Source: Takakia lepidozioides (lineage: Eukaryota > Streptophyta > Takakiopsida > Takakiales > Takakiaceae). Taken from it: a stretch of 64,000 nucleotides of DNA. The position numbers and the translations under genes are program-made. Location of the stretch: NCBI GenBank assembly GCA_030704615.1, contig CM060734.1, forward strand, positions 60,838,042 to 60,902,041, read 5' to 3'. This document shows, one piece after another, positions 11,536 to 22,100 of the stretch (the first letter of the stretch is position 1; the number at the start of each line of letters is the position of its first letter). Below the pieces are notes generated by a model. That model made no database searches. It saw nothing but the letters and a program-made list of their open reading frames with translations, and was not told where the DNA came from.

Positions 11536-12826
11536 TCATGACCGGTTGAGTGTCAACACGGAGGTGCCACTAGTTGCTGGGGACAGTGCCGGTTCGAGCA
11601 CTAGCGATACTAGTGGGTACACGAGACGAGGTGTGCGGTTTAGGCCACCTTCACCTCCTGTGTCTTCTACGGAAGGTTCTGATTCGGATTGTGAATCAGG
11701 ATGACTCATACCGGCGGTGCAAGTTGTTTCTTTGCCATTGTTTGGGGACAAATGGAGGAGATGTATGGAGCTACCAAGGGGCCACGAAGGTACTCTGGGG
11801 CGGTGGGCACCATCGAGTTGGATGATTTTATCCAAGAGTTTGATAGTTGGTGTGATTTGCAGCAAATGCGCAATCCACAACTATTTACGCCTTTCATGGC
11901 ATGGAAGGGGCTGTTTCAGCACCTTGAGGGGCCGCCTATGGATGATTACCATGAGTTCAGGCGGGGGCATGAGGTTGAGATCGAGGAGTGGAGGATGTAC
12001 TGGTCACCCAACTATGTCTCCATCACTAGGGGCACTAGAGCCACGAGGGCAGTGGCTACACCTGCCGCTGCACCGGCAGCTTCAGCAAGTAGCAGTGGGA
12101 CTGGTGGTACAGTAGCTACGACGTCCACCCAAGCCACTGCCGCACTAGCACTAGCACCCGTGCCTGCCTTCAACCCTGTTGTGGAGTTCTTCGAAGAGTT
12201 GAGAGGGAACTACCAAGAGGTGATGACAAAGAAGTTGCGGAGCTTGCAAGAGTTCCAACGGAAGCCAACCAAGAGCTTGAGGGAGGCTTTCACTCGCATG
12301 AGGCGCTTGATAAATGTAACCCAAGGGGTTACGGAAGCTCAGGCAGTCCAATTTTGGTATGGGATATTGGACAAGGAGCTGAGGAGAAGGGTGCGGGATG
12401 CAACTCTCCTACAAGCGGCCCAACCCACCTTAGCAAATGTGTTTTTGCTGGCAGAGCGATAGACTCAACATGGTGGAGGAACGAGTGGTCACGGTGGGAT
12501 TTGCTAAGGAGACACCACGGGGTAGTGGTGCTCCTAGCCAACCACTACCTCAACGTGCTCAAGGCAACAAGGGGGCTCAGGTGAAGCTCAGGGAAGGGCA
12601 GAGAGGACCTCAGATGCAGGGGTCTCTCCCTTCATTTGCTAGCCAACAACGGGCAGATGTGGTGTGCTGGACATGTGGAGGACCCCATGTCAAGAAGGAT
12701 TGCCCAGAGGGAGGCAAAGGGCCGGCACATGCACAGCCTGCACACTTGCAGTGTGGGCATTGTGGCAAGCACGGGCATGGAGAGGCCCAGTGTTATGGTT
12801 TGCATCCTGAGTTGCGCCCAGGCTAG
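11536..12826 (+). pseudogene. Gag polyprotein of the gypsy-like element
   Basis: An acidic N-terminal stretch (VRFRPPSPPVSSTEGSDSD) is followed, after a stop or frameshift near 11700, by the capsid-like part: ELDDFIQEFDSWCDL, HLEGPPMDDYHEFRR, an Ala/Ser/Thr-rich linker, EFFEELRGNYQEVMTKKL and LREAFTRMRRLINVTQGV. The nucleocapsid part has two zinc knuckles, CWTCGGPHVKKDC (C-x2-C-x3-H-x4-C) and CGHCGKHGHGEAQC (C-x2-C-x4-H-x4-C). Gag packages the RNA into particles. At least two frame changes separate the pieces. Confidence 0.75.
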
Positions 12827-12829
12827 TTC

Positions 12830-14239
12830 CAAGGGAACAATGGTGGCCGGGGGCGAGGTGGAGCAGCCCAGAGAGGACGAGGTGGCCAGCCACGAGGTGC
12901 AGGCTAAGGGCAAGCTCAACATGGCCAAGGATGCGGAGGTCAAGGTGTTGATCAAGGCATGGCCAACCGGCTTCAGCAGCTGGAGCAGAGGCTTGCTGCC
13001 ATGGCTACAGCTCAGGTGGTACCGGCTCTAAGGCCGGATGGTCCACCTCCTGCTCCTGAGGGAGGAGATATGGGAGGCATGGGATTCATGTGTGGAGCAA
13101 CTACCACTAGTGCAGGTGGAGTCTGCTGCAGCCGTGACTCGAGAGCAGCACGAGTTCCTGAGCCACGAGGTGCAGAGGTGGAGTTGGATCCACAGCGTGG
13201 GGAGGCAAGCCGTCAGGCTAGGCTTCCTCAGTCATTCACATTGGCGGAGACAGTGTCGACGCCATCCATGGCACCTAGTTCTCGCCCGACTGTTACCGAG
13301 GCGGAGGGTTACTATGCCATTGGGGAGAGCTACACGGGTAGCACCACTGCCTAGTGTCGCCAAGGCTACGGCAGCTAGTGTGCTGCTAGGAGCGGCCACA
13401 TCTGTGTGCCAGGCTCCATTGTTCTCGGCTACCATGATTGCGACGCCGGGGGTAAGATCAGCTGAGGTGTTCAGGCTGGCAGCTACACTCTGTGAGAGTG
13501 GGGAGGTTACTTCATCTTCTGCAGAGAGACTAGGAGGTGTAGTGCCGGAGGGATCCTCGGATTTGAGGGTCAAGACTGCCACGGCGGCGCCATGGCAAGC
13601 TGCAGCTGCCAAGTTGATGGAGCTGCCAGCTAGGTCAGCCATTGAGCGCGCCATGGTGACACCTGGAGTTGTCATGTTAGACAACGAGGATGGCATTTTC
13701 TGTTTGAGTGGACCGGCAGGCAAGAGGTACCGGCCACTGCGGGTCTTGTTGGACTCGGGAGCTCAGCCACTGATGCTAGGCAGAGCTGCTATTGCAGGCT
13801 TGGGCCTCACGGAGGCGGATATAGAGCCTTGTCCTTTCCAGATACAGACGTCTCTGGGAGGATCGGAGGAAGCTCGGGGCATGACATGGCGTGAGTTGGC
13901 TATCAGACTACGGCCGGATCACCCTACAGATGGCTCAGTGATGTGAGCCAAGGCCATTGTGACAGACGCGGTCTCATATGATGTCCTGGTTGGTGGGCAG
14001 TGTTGTATCCCATGGGCTTCACCCTGGATTTTTGGGAGGAGTCAGCTTCCTATAGGCCTGCATGGCAGTCAGGGGAGGGCCGGCGTGTGCAGCTCCCTGT
14101 GACATTCATAGGAGAAGTTGCGGTTGCCCAGCGAGGCAAGATGCCGACACTAGCAGCATTCATAGCAGCAGTGAGTTGGCCTAGAGAGTTGTTTGAGGGC
14201 AACGCTCATTCAGAGGATGTACCACCTCCGGGAGAGTAG
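12830..14239 (+). pseudogene. Gag C-terminus and aspartic protease of the gypsy-like element
   Basis: A Gly/Arg-rich tail of gag and a short coiled-coil-like stretch (MANRLQQLEQRLAAMA) lead to a Ser/Thr/Ala-rich linker. The retropepsin follows near 13.73 kb: RPLRVLLDSGAQPLMLG holds the active-site DSG triad in the hydrophobic context typical of the family. After a stop at 13946, MLYPMGFTLDFWEESASYRP continues the conserved connector seen in gypsy polyproteins. Retropepsin cleaves gag-pol. The reading frame is broken at least once between protease and connector. Confidence 0.7.
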
Positions 14240-14245
14240 GATGAC

Positions 14246-15711
14246 ATGTATGGTATGGCGGAGTTGCCTACCATGGTTGCTCAGACTCCATTGTGGGGCA
14301 CGAGCAAGGATTTGCAGCGGGATGCTGATCGACGGGTGCAACAAGCCTGGGTGGAGGCTTTTGTACCGTCAGGAGAGGAGGAGAGTGCGGGGATTGCACC
14401 AGAACCACCTCAATTGTCTCCATTGGACACCACACCTATTGTGTGGCAGTATCCGGATGAAGGCATTTGTCTTCTGGACTTGTTTGACGGGATCAGCACC
14501 GGATTGGCTGCTGTGTTACAGGCAGGTGTACGAATTCGGCGTTACCTGTATGTGGAGAGGGATGAGACTGCACGACGCGTTTCACTTCGCCATGTTGCTC
14601 AGTTGGTGCAGCGGTACCCTGAGTTGTTGTCGGTGTCTGCAATTCGTGGATATCAGCAGGCCTTGCCAGCAGACATTTTGTTACTGGGGGCGCAGGATTT
14701 GGAGTGGTTTGGCTCCATTGATCTGGTAGTGGCAGGTTGGCCCTGCCAAGGGCATTCATCAGCCGGGCATGGCAATGGATTGCGAGACTCGAGGTCGGGT
14801 CTGTTTTGGGAGATGGTGCGGGTTTTGCGCCACTTGCAGCTTCATCAGCTGTATCTCCAGCATACATCTTGGAGAATGTGCCACTGATGGGCGATTCTCG
14901 GACCAGGGTGATGGCCAATGTGCATCAAGTCCGGTCGTGGCTTGGGTCAGCAGTGTTGCTAGATGCAGCTACAGTGGGGTCATGGGCTCATCGTCCACGG
15001 CTATGGTGGACTAACTTGATGCCACCCGCACTGCTCAAGCGTGCATTTGATGGGGTGCAGCGGCCAGCACATCTCACAGTGGATAACATTCTGGACACAA
15101 GGAGGCAGTCTCAGCGTGTGAGACACGATGACCGTTCGCCTTTGGCAGTGGTCAACAAGGTGGGTCAACCACGAGCAGCATTACCTACACTGCTCAGCTT
15201 CCCAGGATCGCATGCTTTCCGGGATAGTGGACCAGGCCTCCTGTGGGATGCTCAGTTGCAGCAGTTAGTAGAGCCTAATGCTGACGAGCATGAGCGGGCA
15301 ATGGGTTTTACCACTGGTACCACGGCGGTGTCGTCTCTTTCTGAGGCATCACGTCGTCAAGTGTTGGGGCAAGCAATGGATCTCAATTGCTTGACCTGGA
15401 TTATCAGCTTGGCTCTGGCTGAGCAATGCAGAGTGCGGAGTACACTTCCCTCGATGGTCTCTCTGCCTACCGAGACGGTACAGATAGTGAGTGGGAGCGA
15501 GCATGTGAGGACCACAGGGTGCAGGTATCCATGGCACACGTGGGAGGTGCTCGAGGTTCAGAGGGAGTTGGCAGCCAAGGTAGCGATGAAAGATGAGATT
15601 GGGGATTTTTCTCGGGTGGAGGAAGTCCTTGAGGATGAGATGATGGGGCAGGATGAGCCTTGTCACTGGACTGAGCAGGTAGGGAGTACTGCTCAAGAGG
15701 TTGCAACATAG
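14246..15711 (+). pseudogene. Cytosine-C5 DNA methyltransferase domain within pol
   Basis: Two overlapping frames with one frameshift near 14.84 kb. Motifs in order: I, LLDLFDGISTG (AdoMet binding, about 14.47 kb); IV, GWPCQGHSSAGHGNGL with the catalytic PCQ at 14741-14749; DSRSGLFWEMVRVLRHL; VI, PAYILENVP with ENV at 14872-14880; VIII-like, WAHRPRLWWTN; and a C-terminal MGFTTGTTAVSSLSEASRR with VLGQAMDLN, matching motifs IX-X. PCQ rather than DNMT3/DRM PCN, together with the downstream motifs, places it in the C5 methyltransferase superfamily; the subfamily is uncertain. It lies between the protease connector and RT, in pol orientation, so it belongs to the element and not to a captured host exon. 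It would methylate cytosine in DNA. The frameshift makes this copy non-functional. Confidence 0.8.
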
Positions 15712-16785
15712 CAACCACTGGACGCGTCATCTACCTCTAAGCCCACTGGACTTAAGGTTGCAGTTACGGAGGACAATTGGGAGCCTGACATTGGACCCAT
15801 TGTCACCGGAGGAGAGAGACGACGTATACGGCGGTTCCTGAGGGCTTACAGGAATTGCTTTGCTTTCAGTTTGAAGGACTTGGGAGCACTGAAGGTCAAG
15901 AGATCCATATTGAGTTGGCCACTGACACGCCAATCTTTCGAAGACCCTATAGATACAGTGACATGGAGAGTTCTTTGATTCAGATGAGGACTCAAGATCT
16001 CTGGGAGGCAGGTTTGGTGGAAGCTCTCTGGTGGAGAGTATGCTTCAGCCATAGTGATGCCAGCCAAGAAGGATGTCCTATGGCAATTGGACGGAGAGAC
16101 GTATGTGCGGTGATTACCGGCGTGTAAATCGTCAGACCAAGTCCGATAAGTATGCCATGCAAACACCAGAGGAGATCTTTGATGCCATCGGGCATGCTAA
16201 GGCCTTTAGCACTTTGGATTTACGATCCGGATATCACCAGTTGCCAATCAAAGAGGCAGACAAGCAGAAGACGACATTCTGGGGGATCAATGAGCACGGC
16301 AAGGATTGCCTATATCAGTGGCGGTTCTTACCATTTGGGCTTAAGAATGCTCCTGCAGAGTATCAGAGAGTCATGGATAGGATTCTAGCAGGGGTGGACT
16401 TTGCTCGGTGCTACATAGATGACATCATCATCTTTAGTGTTACGATGGATGAGCATGAGAGACACCTTCGGGTGGTATTGGAGCGCTTGAGAGCGCACAG
16501 ATTGAAGTTGCATCCGGGGAAGTGCAAGATTTTTTCCACAACCAGATTCAGTATCTGGGTCACATGATATATCCTGGAGGATTGGGGATACAGCAGACTA
16601 AGGTAGAGGCTATTGCACAAATTCCACGCCCCACGGATGTGAGCCGAGTTCGAGCTTTCATGGGGTTGGCAAACTATTATAGACGGTTTGTCAAGGGATT
16701 TAGTACCATTGCAAAGGCTCTAACCAAGCTGACCAAGGTGGACCAGGAGTGGCAGTGGGAAGATGAGCAGGAACGACCCTGAGGC
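15712..16785 (+). pseudogene. Gypsy reverse transcriptase (RNase H deleted)
   Basis: RT motifs in order: HIELATDTPIFRRPYRYS; VMPAKKD; CGDYRRVNRQTKSDKY; FSTLDLRSGYHQLPIKE; KTTFWG; LPFGLKNAPAEYQRVMD; the catalytic CYIDDIIIFS (16.4 kb); GKCKIF; and AFMGLANYYRRFVKGF. Frames change near 16.02 and 16.55 kb. The frame ends in WQWEDEQERP, where RNase H should begin, and jumps within about 50 bp to the pre-integrase region. RNase H has therefore been deleted. Confidence 0.85.
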
Positions 16786-16819
16786 TAGTGATGAGCCAGG
16801 TGGTGCCAGAGATACACAT

Positions 16820-17010
16820 GAGGATTCGGCTGTGTTGGACTACCTCCGCACGGGAGACACGGCAGCCACTGTGACTGCCAGGGAGAGGGATCGGATCCTG
16901 CAACGAGCCAAGAGGTTCAAGTGGGAGGGATACCCTACTTCGAGTGTGGGAGGATGGTCGGGTGAGGATTGTGCCTCACCCCACACAGCGTGCACGGTCA
17001 CAGCCCGTCA
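16820..17010 (+). pseudogene. N-terminal end of gypsy integrase, cut off at the array
   Basis: DYLRTGDTAATVTARERDR, ILQRAKRFKWEG and then WEDGRVRIVPHPTQRAR form the stretch that directly precedes the integrase zinc finger in gypsy elements. The continuation LVRHAHEEFGHFG lies at 10517 on the other strand, beyond the left array. The two halves of one gene on opposite strands, each ending at an array, prove the internal inversion. Confidence 0.75.
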
Positions 17011-17255
17011 CGACCCCGAAGGCCACCGACGCAGCCTGGCATAGCCCCTCGCAGCCCGTCACAGCCCTGAAGCCACCGGCACAGCCCTCACAGCCCCGTC
17101 ACAGCCCCAAAGGCCTCAGGCACGGCCTGTCACACAGCCCCTCACAGCCCGTCACAGCCCCACAGGCCACTGGGCACAGCCTGTCACAGCCCCGCACAGC
17201 CCGTCACAGCCCCCAAGGCCACAAGGACAGCCCATCACAGCCCCATCCATGGCCG
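16985..17255 (+). repeat. GC-rich degenerate tandem array, right copy
   Basis: Units such as CACAGCCCGTCACAGCCC recur, with AAGGCCAC interspersed. It is the inverted counterpart of the array at 10525-10920. Confidence 0.75.
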
Positions 17256-18737
17256 CTCTGGCAGTTTTAGTCATTTCTCCAAGGGGTTTAGCCACGCCAA
17301 GCTAGGATTTGTGTCTCTTGGACTCTAGGCTTCTTTCCACCGAGCTATGGCGGCTGTGAGGAAATCAGCAAGGTATTCTTGCTCTTTCGGCTCCCACACA
17401 CCACCATAGTAACCCTAAGCCATGAGGTGGTTGCCACAAACCAAGCCTTCTTTCTGACTTAGCCTCCCCAAACACGCCACTAAACTCAATGGCAAACAAC
17501 CAAGCCCTGCTGGTTCCCAGCCCTTGTGAGCACTCATTCAAGCACTCTCCTTGGCCATAGCATCCATCTTAGAGCCTATTCCAGCCCCCTACACCTGCTG
17601 CTTCAAGAGTTGCGCTCCCTTCAAGCTTGAAGTTGAAACCCCAACTCACATAGGCCCTACAAGTGCTTTTGTTTCACTCCAAGTGGAAACCAGCCCTAGA
17701 CCTTCCGTTCTAGCTCTCTAAAGCTTGAAAAACAAGAGCCTCAATGGGCTGAAGGCATGCTCCACACATGCCCCACTCTCACCATAAGAGAATCAGCTCC
17801 TTTGCTTCATTTCTAGCACTCACAAACCTGAAAATACAAGCTTCAGCAGACTGAAAGCATGCTCCACATGCCCTACAGGGAAACTAGCCCCTTTCTTCCT
17901 TTCTTGCACTCCCACACCTGAAAGTGCAAGCCTTCACCAGGCTGATAGCATGCTCCACACATGCATTGCCCTCACATAAGGGAAGTCAGCCCTTCCCTCT
18001 TCCTTGCTTGCCCTCCAAGCTTGAAGATGGAAGCTTCAATGAGCTGAATACATGCTCCACACATGCAACCTCTTCACACAAGAGATATCAGCCCCCTATC
18101 TGGCTCCTTGGCTCCTTGATGCTCTCTAAGACAAGACTAAGCACTCCATAGCCTTTGCCAAGCTCCTGAAACCCTAAGGCTTACATTTCCAGCCACAAGA
18201 CATTTCTCTTGTGGTGCAAGAGCTCTTCTTCCAAGCTCTGAAACCCTAGGTGCACATTCCATGGCCTTGCCGCATCTCTTAGCTCCTGTTCCAGCCCTGC
18301 TCTTGCCATGACAAGAGCCCTCTCAATGCTGAAGCTCGAGATTGAAACCCAATCTCACCATACTCCACAAAGTGCACTGATTTGTCCCAAGCCAAATCAG
18401 CCCTTTCGCTTGGTCTTGCAATCCTTTACACAATGAAAGCTCGCATTCCCAAGTCCAGTTCTCAGCTTTGCACCAAAGCCACTATAACCTGCTCTTGACT
18501 GGTCCTCTTCCCAATCGTGCTTGCTCATGCATGTACACAATCTGAAACCATCAAGGTGCTCTGGAATTACCTGCAGCATGGTGCTTTCATCTCTTAAGCT
18601 GAAGATCGAATGCCAAGGTCTACCACCTCGTAACCCACATCGCCTCCGCTTCTAACAACCAAGAGCTTCACGGTGCTCCTTGCATAACAACTTGGTTTCT
18701 CTCATTCTCAAGCAAAAACCACAAGTGCTACAACTAA
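17256..18737 (-). other. 5' leader of the gypsy-like element
   Basis: No coding capacity seen. In the ancestral minus orientation this lies between primer site and gag. Imperfect tandem copies of about 100 bp run from 17700 to 18110, marked by GCATGCTCCACA-like cores at about 17755, 17857, 17948 and 18050. Long untranslated leaders with repeats are common in plant gypsy elements. Confidence 0.55.
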
Positions 18738-18764
18738 CTCGTATCTGGCACTCACAGATACGAG
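18738..18764. other. Perfect 10-bp hairpin next to the primer site
   Basis: CTCGTATCTG (18738-18747), a 7-base loop GCACTCA, and CAGATACGAG (18755-18764) form a perfect stem. It lies directly beside the putative self-priming site and would fold in the element's RNA. Confidence 0.75.
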
Positions 18765-18779
18765 CTCATCTTTCTCGAG
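18764..18779 (-). other. Putative self-complementary primer-binding site
   Basis: These 16 bases next to the LTR end (GCTCATCTTTCTCGAG on plus) are the exact reverse complement of 18935-18950 inside the same LTR and of 8659-8674 in the other LTR. No match to the usual initiator-tRNA primer site (TGGTATCAGAGC-like) is present. In Tf1/sushi elements the RNA's own 5' end pairs with such a site to prime reverse transcription. By analogy the RNA would start near 18950, but I see no clear TATA box at the right distance. Confidence 0.55.
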
Positions 18780-19096
18780 TGATAAAGAAGAAGAATACAA
18801 GCACGAGCTCACAAATCTGAAGCATAAACTCATGCATATATAACCTCATCACTCAAATACAAGTCAAGCCAAGTGCACCCCACGCCATGGGGAATCCACA
18901 CTACGGCGCCATAGCTAGGCGCGGTGAGGCTCAACTCGAGAAAGATGAGCCTTCCGCGCTTGCCGTGAAGATAACCACTCCAGGGCCTAAATCTGCCTTA
19001 ACCCCTGGATTGACACTTGGGCCAATCCCAAATGTCAATATGTAAAAGCTAGCTATTTCCTAGCTAGTTTCACACTAGTGGTAAAATAACTTGACA
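18780..19096 (-). repeat. Truncated LTR (317 bp) at the right end
   Basis: Matches 8504-8820 with one difference seen. It lacks the 184-bp U3-like part that should precede it on minus; that part is found instead at the far left end (8315-8502). Confidence 0.8.
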
Positions 19097-19100
19097 ATGG
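19097..19100. repeat. Target-site duplication, right copy (ATGG)
   Basis: Partner of 8311-8314. Confidence 0.8.
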
Positions 19101-22100
19101 CGACATTGCTGACTGGAAAGGTGTTCCATATTGCATAAAAGCTTTTTATAAAGGGCCATATTAGAGTTGGAGCCTGGCAGTACAAGAGGCAGTGTTCTAG
19201 GGTTTCTAGCAACCAACATTGCAGCAGTTGCAGAGAAGAGCCTCCTGAAAATTGAGGTACTGCCCAACCTTAAGTACCATATTTGCAATCTGCCAAAGGA
19301 AGGCACTGCTTTTAGCTGGCAAAGGGAAAAGGGGCTGTTGCGCTGGAGCAGGAGGATTGAAGTTCTTGGAGGGTGCAGACCAGTGGCAAATTCTAGCTGG
19401 TAATGCATCCGCTCTATCCACAGCTAGCATCTGGTTGGAGAAGAGAGAGAGGAAACCATTGATAGGTTCAGCAGTGAAAACTGAATGGGAGTATGTTTCA
19501 GCAATGAACAAGATGGAGAAATGATGGTTGGTTGTCATGACCCAGTGGTTCACCCCAAAAATTTCACTGCCTTGACCCAAGATGATTTTTCAGGAATCCG
19601 GTATACTCTGGATAATTGTCCCAATCCCTGCTGACAGCCTGTTTGTACCTAGGGCTTGGGAGAGGGAATCTGGAGAGCTAGACCATAAGTGCTTGATATG
19701 GGAGAACCCTCTTGTTTCCCATGCGGCCCAACGCCTGGCTTGTGACTTTTGAAGAGGGGAAGGGTCTGGTTGGTTAAGGAATAGGTGCTGCCTCATCGTT
19801 TCCTGGTAAGTACTTGGCTCTATTTTGATTAAGAAAGGTCTAAAGCACTTCCAGGCTTTCCAGATAGATTTCTAGAGCTGCGAGCCTTTGGATTTGTGTT
19901 TGAATCCCTGAGTTATCCATCTCGTAGATGTTTTCCAGTGGGTGCTTAGGAGAGGAGAGCTAAAAGCAATAGTGTCTTCTACCAGCAGTTTCCACTAGCC
20001 CCCTTCAAGACCTAGGAATCTTGGGAGCCACCTACCCAGAAGAGCTTGGATCTGCATTTCAGGGTCCGGGACCCCCAGACCTCCTTTCTTCTTGGGGAGA
20101 CAGATTTGTTTCCAAGATACTTGGGGCCTTTTGTTTTTAGAATAATTTTGGGCTCCCCAGATGAAGTTTACACAACGCTTGACCTCATTTATAAAAACGG
20201 AATTAGGACCCCAAAGGGTAGCATAGAACCAAATCCCTGCCAAGAGAATCTGGTTAGCAGTGAGGGCCCTGCCCGTGATTGAGAGGAAGTGAGAGCCCCA
20301 GTATGCTAACTGCTTTTTTAGTCTAGCAAGGATAGGTCCCATTCTTTGGTCCTCAGAAAGATCAATACCAAAAATGTGCCCCAATAGGGTTGTGGGCTCT
20401 CCTGGCTTTAACCAAACTAGACCAATGTTGTCTCCCCATGTTGGAGTGACTCCAATGGTAGATTTAGAGTAGTCACCCACAAGGAGCGCTTTTGTTTTGA
20501 ACCAGTTAACTTTGAACCCCGAGACATCACAGAACTGGTTGAGAGTGTTTTCCGCCGCTTGAAGGGTGGAAGGTGTGGCATCAAGGAGGAGGAATGTATC
20601 ATCAACAAACATGGAGTCTTTAACTTGGATCCACATCTGTGACTTGGGATTCCTAACTCTGAGACCCAACACATCAGTGTTTTTGTCCATAAGGTAGCCA
20701 AGAGTGTCCGCCACGAAAAGGAACAGGAATGGTGCCAATGGACATCCTTGTCGCACTGACCTATGTAGAGAAAAAGGCTTGGAAAGGTGCCCATTGATGA
20801 CCACCCTGCTTGTGGAGTGGTTAAGGAGAATGCGAACCCATTGGCAGTAACCTGGTGGGATTCCTATTTTTGTGAGGACTGCAAGGAGGAATGTCCGGTC
20901 AACCCTGTCAAAGGCCTTCTCGAAGTCCAAAAGCCAAAGAGCTAAAGCCTAGTTGTTAGCCTTGGCATAGGAGGATGTTTCTTGCGCCATAAGGACATTA
21001 TCCAAGATGTAGCGGCCCTTGACAAAACCCGCCTGCCCTATTCTGATGAGACCAGGGAGGAGAGGCTGAATGCGAAGGGCCAGGGTTTTAGCTATGATCT
21101 TATATGCCACATTCAATAGGGTTATGGGTCTGTAATTGCCTATAAGAGCTAGACTGTCCCCTTTCTTGAAAAGAAGGGTTATCACCCCTTGGGACATAAG
21201 TTCCGGCATCTGGTCATTGGTCTTGATCCTGTTAGCCATATCACAGAAGTCTGTGGAGATAGTAGGCCAGAGTGCTTTGTAGAACTCTACCGGCATGCCA
21301 TCTATTCCAGGGGCTTTGTTGTTGCTCATTTTTTGAAGGGCTGATTCAAGCTCTTCAGCAGTGAAATCTCTCTCAAGGAGGGGCCAGATTGATTGGTCCA
21401 GTTTACAAGGTAATGCCTGCAAACATGTTTGAAGCCTGGAAGAGTAGTCAGGGTCTTTAGGATCTTCTTGGAATAGTGAAGCAAAGTGTGAGAACGCAAA
21501 ACTGCACATCTGCCTAGGATCAGAAGGGGGAATGGAACCCAGGCGATCAGAGACGAGCTGTTGAATCCTTTGCAGGGATCTATGGAGCTTGAATTTTTTG
21601 AAGAAATATTTAGACATCTTCTCCCCTTTAGCAGCCCAGTTTATCCCAGCTTGCATCTGCATTTTTGTTCTTGGAGGAACTGGAAACTATCAAGGTTTTG
21701 GCGAGCTTCGAGGTAGGTATGGAAGGTGTGATCATCACAGGAAGAGCTTTCAATCTTCTTCTGACAAATGTCGAGGTATTTTTTAAGGGCGATTACTTTC
21801 TTTTTTTGCTCAGATGCTATTTTTCTGCTCATTTCCTGACTAGCAATGCTTGCAGCTTGCAGCTTGCCCTGGAATGCACAGATGGGACAGGGGAAATTGT
21901 TTCCACTTTGGAGCCAAGCGGTTCTAGCCCCTGCTTAAAAGAATGGATGAGAAGGTGAGTGCAGTTAAGCTTGTAGATGCACCTGCCTTTCCTTCTTGCA
22001 TTGGGCATGGAGAGGCTGGCCGAGATAGAAGCATGATCAAACCCTTGTGCAATAGGCTCTTGGGGGATACGGGAGGCTCCATTAGCAAGAGAGAGAGATG

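Larger units (their letters stand above)
8315..19096 (-). mobile_element. Ty3/gypsy-like LTR retrotransposon carrying DNA methyltransferase and PHD domains, rearranged
   Basis: A 10.8-kb insertion flanked by ATGG duplications inside a LINE. A 317-bp segment recurs at 8504-8820 and 18780-19096 with one difference seen (G/A near 8730 versus T-A context near 18990). A 184-188-bp segment recurs at 8315-8502 and 8823-9006. The polypurine tract at the left and the primer-site region at the right show that the original sense strand is minus. The integrase-PHD part (9210-10520) is still minus, but gag to RT (11.5-17.0 kb) lies on plus, so this block is inverted between two inverted GC-rich arrays. 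Gene order once re-inverted: gag, protease, methyltransferase, RT, (RNase H deleted), integrase, PHD. It is non-autonomous: frameshifts, the RNase H loss and the inversion break pol. Confidence 0.82.

Noticed and set aside
14246-15711. Bacterial restriction-modification methyltransferase from contamination
   Set aside because: It lies inside pol, shares its orientation, and is followed directly by gypsy RT.
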